Below, piece after piece: positions 1 through 9,306 of a DNA stretch of 64,000 bases; the first letter of the stretch is position 1; the number at the start of each line of letters is the position of its first letter. The notes beneath the pieces were generated by a model. The model was not told the origin of the DNA. It did no database searches and worked only from the letters and a program-made list of their open reading frames with translations. Made by a program: the position numbers and the translations under genes. The DNA comes from Nostoc sp. UHCC 0702 (lineage in GTDB: Bacteria; Cyanobacteriota; Cyanobacteriia; Cyanobacteriales; Nostocaceae). The stretch is from the NCBI GenBank assembly GCA_017164015.1, contig CP071065.1, positions 248,001 to 312,000 on the forward strand, in the 5' to 3' direction.

Positions 1-1
1 C

Positions 2-1198
2 TATGTAAAATATGCTAGTTTTTTTAAGAGATTTATAGCTAGCTCAATTGATGGCATTATTTTAATAATTTTTAATGCTATCGCCTTGGGAAGAGAACCT
101 AATGAAGTTGCTACTTTTCAAGCTGGTATGTACTATATTTTAGGAATTATCATCAACTGGCTTTATTTCGCTTTATTAGAAAGTTCTTCTATCCAGGGGA
201 CTTTTGGCAAAAAAATACTTGGAATTGCGGTTACTGATACCCATGGGAATAAAATTTCTTTTGGTAGAGCTACAGCTAGATATTTTGGTAAGGTAATTTG
301 GTTGGTAATTTTTCTAGCTGCTTTGTTATTAGGAGGAATCGGCCAAAGTACAGGTGGAGAATCATCTCCTTATTGGGTTGTAGCTGGTTTACTGATGATT
401 ATTGCTTTTCTTATTTTGACTATTGGCTATCTCATGGCTTTGTTTACAGCTGAGAAACAAGCTTTGCATGACATTATTGCTAGATGTTGGGTAATTAATG
501 AGAGGAAACAATCTGCGACAATTCCTTGGAAATCCTTAATTATTGCATCGGTAGTAGTAATAATTATCGGTAGAGGAATTGTGCCACAGATGGCGCAAAA
601 CTTTATAAGTGATATCCCTAGCGCTAATACTACTTCTACTCCAGAAGCTAGCGAATCACCCAGCCCCTCTTTAAGTGAACCACCTTCACTTGCACCAATT
701 CCCACACCAAATACACAAGCTGTTAACACTAACCTGCCACCGCAAGTTCTCAGTCGTCTCCAGGATATGACACTGAATAATATTGAAATTACTGAAGTAG
801 AGACACCCCGCACATATAATATTTGCAATGCTCCTTTACAACTTCTTCAGCCGAATAGTTATGACACAGTGGATGATGATTTGAGATTAGACTGGACAAC
901 TTCTGGGATTGCTTATGTGGCAAGGTTGAAAATACAGGGTTTTTCAGGAAGAATGAGGACTATATTTCCCAATGGTAAAGGCGGTTTAACAACAATAGAT
1001 CAAACAATGCAACTATATAATTCTGCCAAAGGATATGTTTTATTAGGGTTTAATCCTATTGATGTGGACACACAGCAACCTAGCAAAGAATATCAAGCTG
1101 ATAATTTGATTATTAGAGTAGAGCTTGATGGTTCAAGAACGGTGATCAACTGTGATAATGGTGGAGGTATTTCCTCTGCGATCGCTCAAAAGTTTTAA
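2..1198 (+). CDS. RDD family membrane protein with extracytoplasmic C-terminal domain (5' end outside window)
   Basis: The reading frame is open from the first bases of the window, so the gene starts upstream; an internal TTG at 86 is not the start. The N-terminal part is an RDD domain: a first membrane helix with R and D (KRFIASSID), the conserved GTFGKKILGIAV loop, and the closing ALHDIIARCWVI segment. Further hydrophobic helices follow, including one around 525-580. After that comes a Pro/Ser-rich linker and a soluble domain of about 130 residues that is probably outside the cytoplasm. RDD proteins are poorly characterised membrane proteins, some linked to ion transport. The appended domain is not recognised. 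The family call is solid, the function unknown. Confidence 0.8.
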   Translation, partial: YVKYASFFKRFIASSIDGIILIIFNAIALGREPNEVATFQAGMYYILGIIINWLYFALLESSSIQGTFGKKILGIAVTDTHGNKISFGRATARYFGKVIWLVIFLAALLLGGIGQSTGGESSPYWVVAGLLMIIAFLILTIGYLMALFTAEKQALHDIIARCWVINERKQSATIPWKSLIIASVVVIIIGRGIVPQMAQNFISDIPSANTTSTPEASESPSPSLSEPPSLAPIPTPNTQAVNTNLPPQVLSRLQDMTLNNIEITEVETPRTYNICNAPLQLLQPNSYDTVDDDLRLDWTTSGIAYVARLKIQGFSGRMRTIFPNGKGGLTTIDQTMQLYNSAKGYVLLGFNPIDVDTQQPSKEYQADNLIIRVELDGSRTVINCDNGGGISSAIAQKF

Positions 1199-1473
1199 CT
1201 TAGAGATTATTTATAAACTAAATCTTTAAACGGCGAGACAGCGATCGCTCTGTTAGGCTACTCTAGACTCAGAAGGATACTGTGCAGTGTGTAACCACCA
1301 TGATCGCTAACATTGTTTAGTTGCTTCGGGAACTAGTGCTTAAAGCTACTTTCTAAGCAAAATTTAAGTTGGAAGTTGGTAAGTTAAAAAAATCCAACTC
1401 TGTGCTTACCGTGTTTTCTAGAAGAATATAGAGGTTACAATCAAGGTCATAAAGCCAATGGCTATAGGACTCG

Positions 1474-2592
1474 ATGACTATGCAAATTAAGCAAATTTCT
1501 GTCAATGGCTTATTTGGAATTTTTGACCATGTGATTCCATTGAACATGGATGAACGAATCACTATCATTCATGGCCCAAATGGTTTTGGTAAAACAGCTA
1601 TATTAAGAATTTTGAATAGTTTTTTAAACTCACGCTATGCAGAAATTAGAACTATTCCGTTTAAAAAGTTTGAAGTTGAATTTGATGATAGTAGTAAAGT
1701 TGAAATAATAAAAAATGCCGACAGTTTAGAAACTTTAAAAAAAAGCCATATTGCTTTAAATTTTTATAAGCCTGGCTCAAATAAAGCTTCTTTCTCTCAA
1801 CAGCCTATAAATCCCTATGATAGAGACTTTCCAATCAGTATTTTGGAAAAAGTAATCCCAGGGCTAGAACAAATATCTGCTCGAAAATGGTTATATGATC
1901 CCACTGGAGAAGCTCTTTCTTTAGAAGAAGTCTTAGAACGGTTTAATCATTTATTGCCGTCAAAATTGAGGGCAAAAGAGGAACCTGAGTGGTTAGAAGA
2001 ATTGAAGAGCAAAATTCATATTCGCCTTATTGAATCACAACGTTTGCTTAACTTTGTTCCTAACCATTCTTCCAGAAATTATCGTTTAACACCTTCAATG
2101 GTATCAACCGTGTCTGCCTATTCTGATGAACTTGCTCAACTGATGCAAGAGAAATTTAAAGAATACGGTACAATATCTCAATCTCTTGACAGAACTTTTC
2201 CAGTTAGGGTAGTGAAGCAACAGCCATCCACAGATTTAACAGATGAACAGCTTCGTGATCAATTAAATGAACTTGAAGCAACTCGTTCTCGTCTGATAGA
2301 AGTTGGTCTTTTGGATAAAGATGAAAATGCAGAATTTAAAATCCAGCCTCAAGATATAGATGAAAGCACAAAAAATGCTTTGTCCGTATATGTTGAAGAT
2401 GTAGAAAAAAAGCTTAGTGTTTTTAATGAAATAGCAAACAAGATAGATTTATTACGGAAAATTATTAATAATAAATGCTTCTGCAACTGGGTAAGAACTA
2501 CCATCATACTGAATCCAAACTTGATCACCAATAATGTCGATATGCACTGTACAACCATGTACACGACGAATCCCATCCCAACCTACTTGTAG
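1474..2592 (+). pseudogene. AAA/RecF-like ATPase, N-terminal part only (3' truncated)
   Basis: The protein opens with an SMC/RecF-type ATPase start and a Walker A motif, GPNGFGKT, near residue 32. A long helical insertion follows, as in standalone AAA ATPases of the OLD/RecF type that are often found in defence or repair loci. No ABC signature, Walker B or switch histidine is present, because recognisable ATPase sequence stops at about LLRKIINN (near 2470). The remaining 35 or so codons are antisense of the neighbouring xisI remnant. Start is ATG 1474 or ATG 1480 (MQIKQISV). It is probably non-functional. The family is clear, the original role unknown. Confidence 0.75.
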
Positions 2593-2748
2593 AACTTGGT
2601 AGCGATCGCGTTCACAATCTATAATTGCTCCTGTATCAATTTGACCGTGATAAGGCTTGTAGGTGGCATATTCGGATATAACTTCTCGCACAATCTCACG
2701 ATATTTTGCTAGTTTATCCATTGCACAATCTTCGCTTGAGTTGCTCAT
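2452..2748 (-). pseudogene. xisI: XisI family protein, C-terminally truncated
   Basis: The product resembles XisI, one of the fdxN-element excision control proteins of heterocystous cyanobacteria. Visible family features are MDKLAKYREIVREVI at the start, the VGWDGIRRVHGC core and the following HIDIIGDQVWIQYDG strand. The normal family protein continues after PVAEA with a GIPKEDIVLGF-type end. Here it runs into unrelated sequence (FIINNFP) and stops, so roughly 10-15 C-terminal residues are lost. The start could be ATG 2748 or 2721 (MDKLAK). The usual partner xisH, normally just upstream, is absent; a divergent Uma2 gene lies there instead. XisI-like proteins are widespread outside fdxN elements, so no nif rearrangement is implied. 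Confidence 0.75.
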
Positions 2749-2809
2749 CTTACCATACCAAATCGGCTAATCTAAAAGCATAGAAGCTCAAACGAGGGAG
2801 AACTATGCT

Positions 2810-3676
2810 ATGTCATCTGATGCAACCAAACAGACAATCTCCCAGAATGTAGAATCGTGGGATTGGGAAAACCCTCCCATGCCTCCCACTGACTTGATTT
2901 TCGATGATGGAGAACCTTTGGAGAGTAATCGCCACCGCATTGCTATGAATGTTTTGATTCGATCGTTGCAACAAACTTGGTGCGATCGCAACGACTTCTT
3001 TACGGGTGGTAACATGTTTGTTTACTACAACAGCGCTCAAGCACGTAATCGAGATTTTCGCGGCCCAGATTTTTTTGTCGTGCTAGATGTTGATGGTACT
3101 ACTTCTAGGCAAGGTTGGGTAGTTTGGGATGAAGGCGGCCGTTATCCAGATGTGATTGTAGAATTAATGTCACCAACAACTGCTGAAGTAGACATCACAA
3201 CTAAGAAAGATATTTACGAGCGGGTTTTTAAAACACGAGATTATTTTGTCTTTGATCCCTTCGATCCCAATTCTTTACAAGGATGGCGGTTAAATGGTAA
3301 CTTGCGCTATCAACCCATAGCACCAGATCAGGGCGGTTGGCTTTGGTGTCAGACTTTAGGCTTTTGGCTGGGAACTTGGGAAGGAACCATAGACCGAGAA
3401 ACAGCGGTTTGGTTGCGATTTTACGATGATTCAGGAAATTTGGTTTTGTTACCAGAAGAAGCAGCCCAAGCTCAAGCTGAGCAAAAACGCCAGGAGGCTG
3501 AACAAGAAAGACAAATAGCTGAACAAGAAAGACAAATAGCTCAACAAGAAAGACAAATAGCTGAGCAAAAACGCCAGGAGGCCGAACAAGAAAGACAAAG
3601 AGCTGAACAAGAAAGACAAAGAGCCGATCGCTTGGCGGAACAATTACGTACACTGGGTATCAATCCAGAAGCGTGA
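2810..3676 (+). CDS. Uma2 family (DUF820) endonuclease-like protein with C-terminal coiled coil
   Basis: The product is a 288-residue Uma2/DUF820 protein, a PD-(D/E)XK nuclease-fold family hugely expanded in cyanobacteria and of unknown biological role. Catalytic-type residues are visible: GPDFFVVLD (Asp), then VIVELMSPTT (Glu) followed by KKDIYERV (Lys). The last 65 residues are a charged coiled coil built of repeated QERQ(I/R)AEQ units, encoded by 21-base direct repeats around 3474-3625. A GAGGGAG Shine-Dalgarno precedes the ATG. The gene is convergent with the MFS gene, only 4 bp away. The family is certain and the substrate unknown. Confidence 0.85.
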   Translation: MSSDATKQTISQNVESWDWENPPMPPTDLIFDDGEPLESNRHRIAMNVLIRSLQQTWCDRNDFFTGGNMFVYYNSAQARNRDFRGPDFFVVLDVDGTTSRQGWVVWDEGGRYPDVIVELMSPTTAEVDITTKKDIYERVFKTRDYFVFDPFDPNSLQGWRLNGNLRYQPIAPDQGGWLWCQTLGFWLGTWEGTIDRETAVWLRFYDDSGNLVLLPEEAAQAQAEQKRQEAEQERQIAEQERQIAQQERQIAEQKRQEAEQERQRAEQERQRADRLAEQLRTLGINPEA

Positions 3677-3680
3677 TCAA

Positions 3681-4871
3681 TTAGGTAACTGAAATCTTCT
3701 TAGTCAGAAAAATAGACACAGCCACTACTAAAAAAGCAACCTCAGCTAACAAAAACGCTCCGACTGGTTTGATCCCGATTAATTTGATTAACAAAGAAAT
3801 AATCGCAGTTCCCCCAGCACTACCACCAAAATATAAGCCAGTACCTAAGCCTGCTCGGTTAGGGGGAATTTTACCCAATACTAAGGAAATCATACTGATA
3901 AAAACTAAGCTGAAACTGACACCAAAAGCCAGTATTAAACCAATTGCTATGATGTTGTTGTCATTGAGTAATGTTACCCCCATTAAAGTTGTCATTGTCC
4001 CCAAGCCAAGCATCATAGACTTATTAGCGCCTAGTTCTGTCGTCCATTCTCCCAAAGGAACTGAAGCGATCGCTGACACTAAAAGGATTTCAGCAGTAAT
4101 AAATTCTACTTTCAGTCCTGGTAATTGAGTTTGCAATTCTTGAGGAAATATTGATAGTAATAAATTAATTTCTAAACTTGTAGCTAAACCAATTATAAAA
4201 ATCAGAATTAACAGTACCGTGGGAGTTTTAGCAGTGACTTGATTCCGGGTAGAGGAATCAAAGCAATGTTTAGGGGTGAATAAGCGTAAAATATATGCTC
4301 CCAAAATTAAAGCGATCGCTCCCACAAGAAAAGTAACAGACGCACCCATACTGTAGAGTCGGGCATTCCACATTAACCCAATAGCTGCTACTAATCCAAA
4401 TACGAACACCAGAATGGCATTGGCTTGGGGCAATTCGGCGATGGGTGCGAATTGTGTTAAAAGTGCGATCGCCGGGCCACGAAACATAATTATTGCTATC
4501 ACCCAAGCAGTCATCAGCACTGGTAAAATCCAACGTATACCTAACGGTATACTGTGTCCCACTAACAGCGAAACAGTAACAAGAATTAAACCTGCTAGCA
4601 TGACTCCCACACTAATCAACGGTAGGCGACTACCTAAACGCTGCTGAATGCGATCGGAAACTCTCCCAATCAAAGGTTCTATAACTGCTGCAAGTAAGCC
4701 TTGCAATATTCCCAGCCAACTTGCCAGTTCAACAAATTCTAGTTCTCGTAAAATTTTCGGCTGATAAAAACCGTATGCCATCCAACTGAAAATAATCGCT
4801 GCCAGTAAAGCGGCTAATCCCCAAACTTGTCGCCATAAAATCTCAGGGCGGGTATTGAAAGAGTTAACCAT
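3681..4871 (-). CDS. MFS transporter
   Basis: The 396-residue polytopic protein has about 11-12 hydrophobic helices. The loop after helix 2 carries an MFS-type motif (EPLIGRVSDRIQQRLGSR), close to the GPH/SLC45-like layout in which G-x-x-x-D-R is conserved. Helices continue to the C-terminus, which ends in a lysine-rich tail. The length is normal for the superfamily. The substrate cannot be read from sequence. The gene stands alone, convergent with the Uma2 gene and preceded by a long non-coding stretch. Confidence 0.8.
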   Translation of the reverse strand: MVNSFNTRPEILWRQVWGLAALLAAIIFSWMAYGFYQPKILRELEFVELASWLGILQGLLAAVIEPLIGRVSDRIQQRLGSRLPLISVGVMLAGLILVTVSLLVGHSIPLGIRWILPVLMTAWVIAIIMFRGPAIALLTQFAPIAELPQANAILVFVFGLVAAIGLMWNARLYSMGASVTFLVGAIALILGAYILRLFTPKHCFDSSTRNQVTAKTPTVLLILIFIIGLATSLEINLLLSIFPQELQTQLPGLKVEFITAEILLVSAIASVPLGEWTTELGANKSMMLGLGTMTTLMGVTLLNDNNIIAIGLILAFGVSFSLVFISMISLVLGKIPPNRAGLGTGLYFGGSAGGTAIISLLIKLIGIKPVGAFLLAEVAFLVVAVSIFLTKKISVT

Positions 4872-6124
4872 GATACTGCCTTACTCTCCTCGATAGCTGG
4901 TGCGATTGTAAGACAATCCTATGAGAAAAATCGCATTCAAAATTGCATAAATTTTAGCTTTTTAAAAATATATTTTGTACAATTTCAAACATATTGATAG
5001 AGACATACCAACAAACAGTATTAAAATTATCAATAACATTTTGGTAACATACGTATGCTTAAAAAACCAAAGGAAGATTCAAATTATGGGTTTTCCTTGT
5101 CTTAGGTTCTCCAGTGCAGTTATTAGCTGGGTGAAAATAAATATAAACTACACTCTTGGTTCACCTGTAGAAAAACTAGTCCTACAGGATGATTGTGGAA
5201 TTTTTTAGACTTATACCAAAAGTCTATTTTTGTTGCTTTTGAAACATCTACTCAGACTACACCCATATATAGCAATCCGATTTGATTTCTGAATCACTCG
5301 TAGAGGTAAGGGACTGGGGACTGGGGACTGGGGACTGGGGACTGGGAAGAAGGAATAAAGGTGTACTAAGTTTTGTTCAAAAATCAAATATGAGTCCTAT
5401 ATAATTTATGTCCAATTACTGAGTAGTCTGAAAAACTGCTCTAGCAGCTACTCCTTTTGTGATATTCAATAACTAACGTTTATTATCCCTGATTTACAGC
5501 TTCAGCTTTTCTTCTGAATTCTCAATATTTTTACATTTATCCGGTCTCTTTGCCTTATTTGAGTGTAGAATGCCTTTTGCCTGTTTTGTGTGAGTTATCA
5601 GTATCACTATATTAGTTTGTACTTATCAAACGAATTTGTACTAGTTATTAAATAATCTCTAGGTTAAGTTCTGTAGCATATGTGACGGTTTATTTTATAC
5701 TCAATAGTCTAAAATCAGCTATGTTTAAACTCTAATGTCAAGGGAGTCTAGATGGGGTAAGAATAATAGAGCGCTTTTGCCAGTGGACGCGAATTCGACG
5801 TACTGTATAGTTTCAGTACCAGCCATTTAGAAGCAAGATAGGGGATCGCTATATCTAGTATGAGTAATCAATAAGTTAAAGAAATCCCACTTTTAGAATT
5901 TCTTTGTTATTTTGTATTTAACGGGACAGTTATTCCCCATTTGCTGAGTTTAAATAACAATTAGTTCAGCTAGATTACCTGCAAATACTATGCCAGTTAT
6001 TTACTGTTTGCTTGCCTTACTGCTATTTACAGAAAACCTAGCAAGCAGATAAATTATTGGGTCAAATAGCATGGTATTCATCAAATTTGACGACTGAATT
6101 ATCAACACAAGGAAAATCTTAACT
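4872..6124. other. Long intergenic region with a heptamer repeat array
   Basis: There is no convincing gene in 1.25 kb. An AT-rich stretch near 4940-5050 could hold the MFS promoter. A heptanucleotide tandem repeat of GGGGACT lies at 5309-5346, the typical short tandem repeat of heterocystous cyanobacteria. A 77-codon ORF at 4975-5208 has no recognisable features. The last 60 bases carry AAGGAAAA before the ATG at 6125. Confidence 0.5.
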
Positions 6125-6490
6125 ATGAATATGCTCAAAGTAAAAAATCAGAATATGATTATGCCTGCTTTTATTAACCTGATGAACGTTAATCAGCAAG
6201 CAAGTAGCCAAAATCAATTCACTCGACCTAAATTAGATTTACTGCAACCATTGCGAAAATGGCTTGACGAAATAGAAGTTCAGAATCCTAAATTAGCTCA
6301 CCTGATTGCTAAAATGATTCCTGCACAGTGCCCTTTTGAGCGCGATTTGATGTTGTTTGGTCGCAAAATTGCTCATATTCCTCCTATGTGTAAGCTCAAT
6401 CCACTTTATGACCAATTTATCGGCTTGCGTTTTCGTGCTTTGTGTTATTTAGCAGATCAATGTGGAGAAGATATCCAGTCTTACTGCTAA
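6125..6490 (+). CDS. Mo-dependent nitrogenase C-terminal (Mo-nitro_C) family protein
   Basis: This small 121-residue protein has a variable N-terminus, then the Mo-nitro_C signature: LLQPLRKWLDEIE, the IAKMIPAQCPFERD block with a conserved Cys, the basic HIPPMCKLNPLYDQ block, and a C-terminal RALCYLADQCGED with two Cys. Small proteins of this family are common in cyanobacteria and are not themselves nitrogenase subunits. The four conserved Cys suggest metal binding, which is inference. It stands alone; AAGGAAAA at 6110-6117 is a plausible ribosome binding site. Confidence 0.8.
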   Translation: MNMLKVKNQNMIMPAFINLMNVNQQASSQNQFTRPKLDLLQPLRKWLDEIEVQNPKLAHLIAKMIPAQCPFERDLMLFGRKIAHIPPMCKLNPLYDQFIGLRFRALCYLADQCGEDIQSYC

Positions 6491-6512
6491 CTGCAAACAT
6501 ACACAACACAGC

Positions 6513-6758
6513 ATGGGAATTCAAATTGAGCATCAACCCAGTCAACAACGTCTCAATCAGTTGGGTGTGTTCAAAAGGGCAATTTGGCAAAAATAAATTG
6601 ATAAATTTTACTAGAAATACTAGAGATATGATGAGCAAGTAATTTGCTACTTTTTGACAGGCGATGGTATTGTTACGCCTGATGGGGGACAAACGGTGCA
6701 AATGGGTAAAAGAGATTTAGTAGCTTTTCCCGCTGGCTGTCCTGTATTCAGAACTTAA
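6513..6758 (+). pseudogene. Decayed small cupin (DUF861/cupin_3-like) gene
   Basis: From ATG 6513 the frame reads MGIQIEHQPSQQRLNQLGVF and ends at TAA 6594-6596 right after an IWQK segment. This is the N-terminus expected of the roughly 90-residue cyanobacterial cupin_3 proteins. About 60 bases later another frame (6642-6758) reads CYFLTGDGIVTPDGG and then MGKRDLVAFPAG, the core beta-strands of the same fold. It stops just after PAGC, whereas the family normally continues with a short W-containing tail. The middle strand is missing or scrambled, so the gene is broken at least twice. It lies between Mo-nitro_C and an exported protein gene, overlapping the latter's 3' end. Confidence 0.7.
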
Positions 6759-7315
6759 TTTGAATCTCGATTGTAGGGAGGTTCGCAGCGAGCATCATAG
6801 GATAAAGTAGCATAATCGGTAAATTGCTTATATCCATATCTCTCAAAACTTGTTGCGACCCCATCTCCTAGACAATATTCATAGAAATAGACAGTCTCAT
6901 TGCCTCCAAATTTGGCAGAAAGTTCTTGCCAGATGGGCGGTTGGTATTGAAAAATGTAATTATAGAATTTTACAGCTTCAGCTTGACCGTAATTATTATC
7001 TCCAGGATATTGATAAAAGTCTCCGTTAAAGTTTAGCGTAATATCTTTCGCTTGGTTATTTACAAAAGTGATAGAAAAATTACTTTTGGGAAACTGGGGA
7101 AATATTCGCCGGAAGCTTTTAGGATTATAGATATAGATAACGCCATTGCCATTGGTGCGTTTGCTAATAGGACGACCAAAATAGCGTTCAATTATCTGTG
7201 GTGTTTGATTTAAAACATAGCGCCCAGCCATGGCCGGAGGGGCAAAAATACTGCTAACTAACAAAAATTCTACAGTTAAGCCCGTAAAAACTTGCCAGAG
7301 TTGACGAGAATTCAT
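6755..7315 (-). CDS. Conserved exported protein of unknown function
   Basis: The 186-residue protein starts with a clear signal peptide (hydrophobic FTGLTVEFLLVSSIFA, then PPAMA before the mature part). The mature protein is about 155 residues, rich in Tyr, Phe and Asn, with no motif I recognise. Two Cys near the C-terminus could form a disulfide. It is transcribed divergently from the creatininase-family gene, about 100 bp apart. It is probably periplasmic or thylakoid-lumenal; the function is unknown. Confidence 0.65.
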   Translation of the reverse strand: MNSRQLWQVFTGLTVEFLLVSSIFAPPAMAGRYVLNQTPQIIERYFGRPISKRTNGNGVIYIYNPKSFRRIFPQFPKSNFSITFVNNQAKDITLNFNGDFYQYPGDNNYGQAEAVKFYNYIFQYQPPIWQELSAKFGGNETVYFYEYCLGDGVATSFERYGYKQFTDYATLSYDARCEPPYNRDSN

Positions 7316-7419
7316 ACTGATGACCTCTACTCCAAGGAAAGGAGTTCATAATCGTCTTAGTGGGGATTAATGATAAAAGATGCTGCCCACTACAATTATG
7401 ATGAGGACGTTAAGCAAAA

Positions 7420-8166
7420 ATGTTACTGCATTTGAGTACCTGGCAAGAAGTCGAAGTTTATCTACAGCAGTCTCAGGGTATTATTCTCCCTATTGGTTCC
7501 ACAGAGCAACACGGCCCAACAGGATTAATCGGTACAGATGCTATTTGTGCAGAAGCGATCGCTCGTGGTGTGGGTGAAGCTACTGGGGCGATCGTTGGCC
7601 CTACAATCAATGTAGGCATGGCACTGCACCATACTGCCTTTCCTGGGACAATCAGTCTGCGTCCCAGCACTATGATTCAACTAGTGCGAGACTACATCAC
7701 TTGTTTAGCCAAAGCTGGTTTTACCAAGTTTTACTTTATCAATGGACATGGTGGTAATATCGCCACCCTCAAAGCTGCTTTCTCTGAAACCTACGCTTAC
7801 TTAGAAGATTTGCAGATTAATAATGCTCAATTAGTACAATGTCAAGTTGGTAACTGGTTTATGTGCGGTTCTGTATACAAACTTGCACTAGAATTATACG
7901 GCGACCAAGAAGGCTCTCATGCAACGCCCAGTGAAGTAGCCCTCACCCAGTACGTTTATCCAGAAGCAATTAAGCAAGCGTCTCTCTCACCAGAAGTTGC
8001 ATCTGGATACAAGATTTATGGTGCAAGTGACTTTCGAGTGCGTTACCCAGATGGACGCATGGGTTCAAATCCTGCATTGGCTACGCCCGAACATGGTAAG
8101 CAATTTTATGATTTGGCGGTAAAAGAACTCAGCAATGGCTACTTAGAATTTGTGAGTCCAGAATAA
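7420..8166 (+). CDS. Creatininase (creatinine amidohydrolase) family protein
   Basis: This 248-residue metal-dependent amidohydrolase is of the creatininase/MftE/ArfB superfamily. Metal-binding motifs are all present: STEQHGPTGLIGTD (Glu29, His31, Asp40), the NGHGGN loop near residue 110, and the EGSHATPSEVA block near 165. Members act on creatinine, formamidopyrimidines or mycofactocin precursor peptides, so the exact substrate cannot be fixed. GAGGACG lies about 12 bases before ATG 7420. A strong hairpin follows the stop codon. Confidence 0.85.
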   Translation: MLLHLSTWQEVEVYLQQSQGIILPIGSTEQHGPTGLIGTDAICAEAIARGVGEATGAIVGPTINVGMALHHTAFPGTISLRPSTMIQLVRDYITCLAKAGFTKFYFINGHGGNIATLKAAFSETYAYLEDLQINNAQLVQCQVGNWFMCGSVYKLALELYGDQEGSHATPSEVALTQYVYPEAIKQASLSPEVASGYKIYGASDFRVRYPDGRMGSNPALATPEHGKQFYDLAVKELSNGYLEFVSPE

Positions 8167-8177
8167 AACTTTCAATA

Positions 8178-8219
8178 AACACAGGGAGTGTGGGGCCCGA
8201 GTTCCCCACTCCTGTGTTT
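8178..8219 (+). terminator. Rho-independent-like terminator hairpin
   Basis: The near-perfect inverted repeat AAACACAGG(G)AGTGTGGGG / CCCCACTCCTGTGTTT has a short GC-rich loop and ends in a T-run. It sits 11 bases after the creatininase gene and may serve both that gene and the convergent peptidoglycan-binding gene. Confidence 0.75.
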
Positions 8220-8227
8220 GTTGAAAA

Positions 8228-8650
8228 TTAAGCTATTTGTTTAGCAATAGCATCGAGATATTTACGTAGATCTAGAGTAGCGACACCAGTAATAAATCGT
8301 TCCTCGGCAGCATAATATTGCGCTTCAAATTTCTTCACAGCTTGCACAGTTTTCGGCCCATAAAAGGGTTGGTCTTTTGGTAAACCTGCATTGACAACTA
8401 CGTTCAACTCATATTGCAGAATTTTGATTACTTCTTCTGCTTTCGCCATAGTTTTTGCGCCCACTATGCCATCAACTAGGAGTCTGTAATCTGCTTGAAA
8501 GTTTCTAATTGCCTGTAGAGTTTTGTTGCCTGTGAATGGAGAATTATCCGTGGTAACGGGAAAACCAAGGGCAGGATTAGCAACATTTTTCGCAAGATAT
8601 CCTAAACCAAATAAGATAGAACGGAATTGAGCATTTGTATAAGTAGTCAT
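8228..8650 (-). CDS. Peptidoglycan-binding (PG_binding_1-like) domain protein
   Basis: The 140-residue protein contains two related half-domains: TLQAIRNFQADYRLLVDGIVGAK (about 45-68) and TVQAVKKFEAQY (about 103-115). These match the repeating F/L-Q-x-x-x-G-L-x-x-D-G-x-x-G pattern of PG_binding_1. No signal peptide is visible and no catalytic domain is attached. It may be a small cytosolic or non-classically exported cell-wall-binding protein; the role is not known. Convergent with the creatininase gene. Confidence 0.75.
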   Translation of the reverse strand: MTTYTNAQFRSILFGLGYLAKNVANPALGFPVTTDNSPFTGNKTLQAIRNFQADYRLLVDGIVGAKTMAKAEEVIKILQYELNVVVNAGLPKDQPFYGPKTVQAVKKFEAQYYAAEERFITGVATLDLRKYLDAIAKQIA

Positions 8651-8678
8651 ATTGTTAATCCTCTATATTGAGTAACTA

Positions 8679-8884
8679 ATATCATGTACGTTTAAACACT
8701 TATGATACCTGTGGGGGTTGGTAATGGGTAATGGGTAATGGGTAATAGTAAAAAACAATCACCCAACGGGAGAGCCAGTCGCTCATGGGGGAAACCCCCT
8801 CTTGGCCGCGCTGGCTCACCAATTACCAATTACCTATTACCAGGCAAACCGACTATATCGTAAGTAATTAGCCGAACTTGATAT
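8679..8884. repeat. MITE-like dispersed repeat with ATATCA-type inverted ends, copy 1
   Basis: The left end begins ATATCATGTACGTTTAAA and the right end, read inward, ATATCAAGTTCGGCTAAT. Both continue with an ACTTA(T/C)GATA-like segment, giving imperfect terminal inverted repeats of about 28 bp. Inside are GTAATGG heptamers and a palindrome with core GTCGCTCATGGGGGAAACCC. A second copy in opposite orientation lies at 29127-29489, and single ends at 34604-34632 and 51591-51616. Confidence 0.7.
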
Positions 8885-9306
8885 AAATTCCCATCATTGT
8901 CAGGGAAATTGGTGTTTATTCTTTACACTCAATATCTACAAACGCAAGAGAGTAATTTCGTAAATTCTTCAAAATAAAATTTTGAATATCAACTAAAAAA
9001 ATCTACTATTTTTCCTAGCAACTCACCCAATCGGGTGATATTTAATTGTCGTTTGATAGTGTAGGTTAGTATCTCCCCAATGGCTGGGAATAGTCAAAAA
9101 CCATCTCTATTTAACGTGAGTTCGACGGATTTAAAAAACCTCTCTCCTTGTAGGAGAGAGGCTTAAAAACCTTATTGTTGCGTTGCTCCTCGCTCTCGTT
9201 GGGAGGCAGAGGTAGTAGCGAACTCACGTACTGTTAAACAGAGCGATCGCTTTTGCGTCAAATTTGCCCACAGGAGCGCACATTTGACGCTTCTGCAAAG
9301 GATTAA
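8885..9306. other. Intergenic region upstream of the peptidoglycan-binding gene
   Basis: No gene is supported here. A perfect hairpin CCTCTCTCC-TTGTA-GGAGAGAGG is at 9139-9161, part of a dispersed repeat, with HIP1 octamers near 9241. The last 60 bases precede the 3' end of the malic enzyme gene and hold no clear terminator. Confidence 0.45.

Noticed and set aside
2452..2748. An excision element of the fdxN type controlled by XisI
   Set aside because: No xisH, xisF recombinase or nif gene is nearby, the gene is truncated, and XisI-like proteins are common outside such elements.
4975..5208. 77-codon ORF in the region upstream of Mo-nitro_C
   Set aside because: No motif and no family resemblance; a following heptamer array suggests non-coding DNA.
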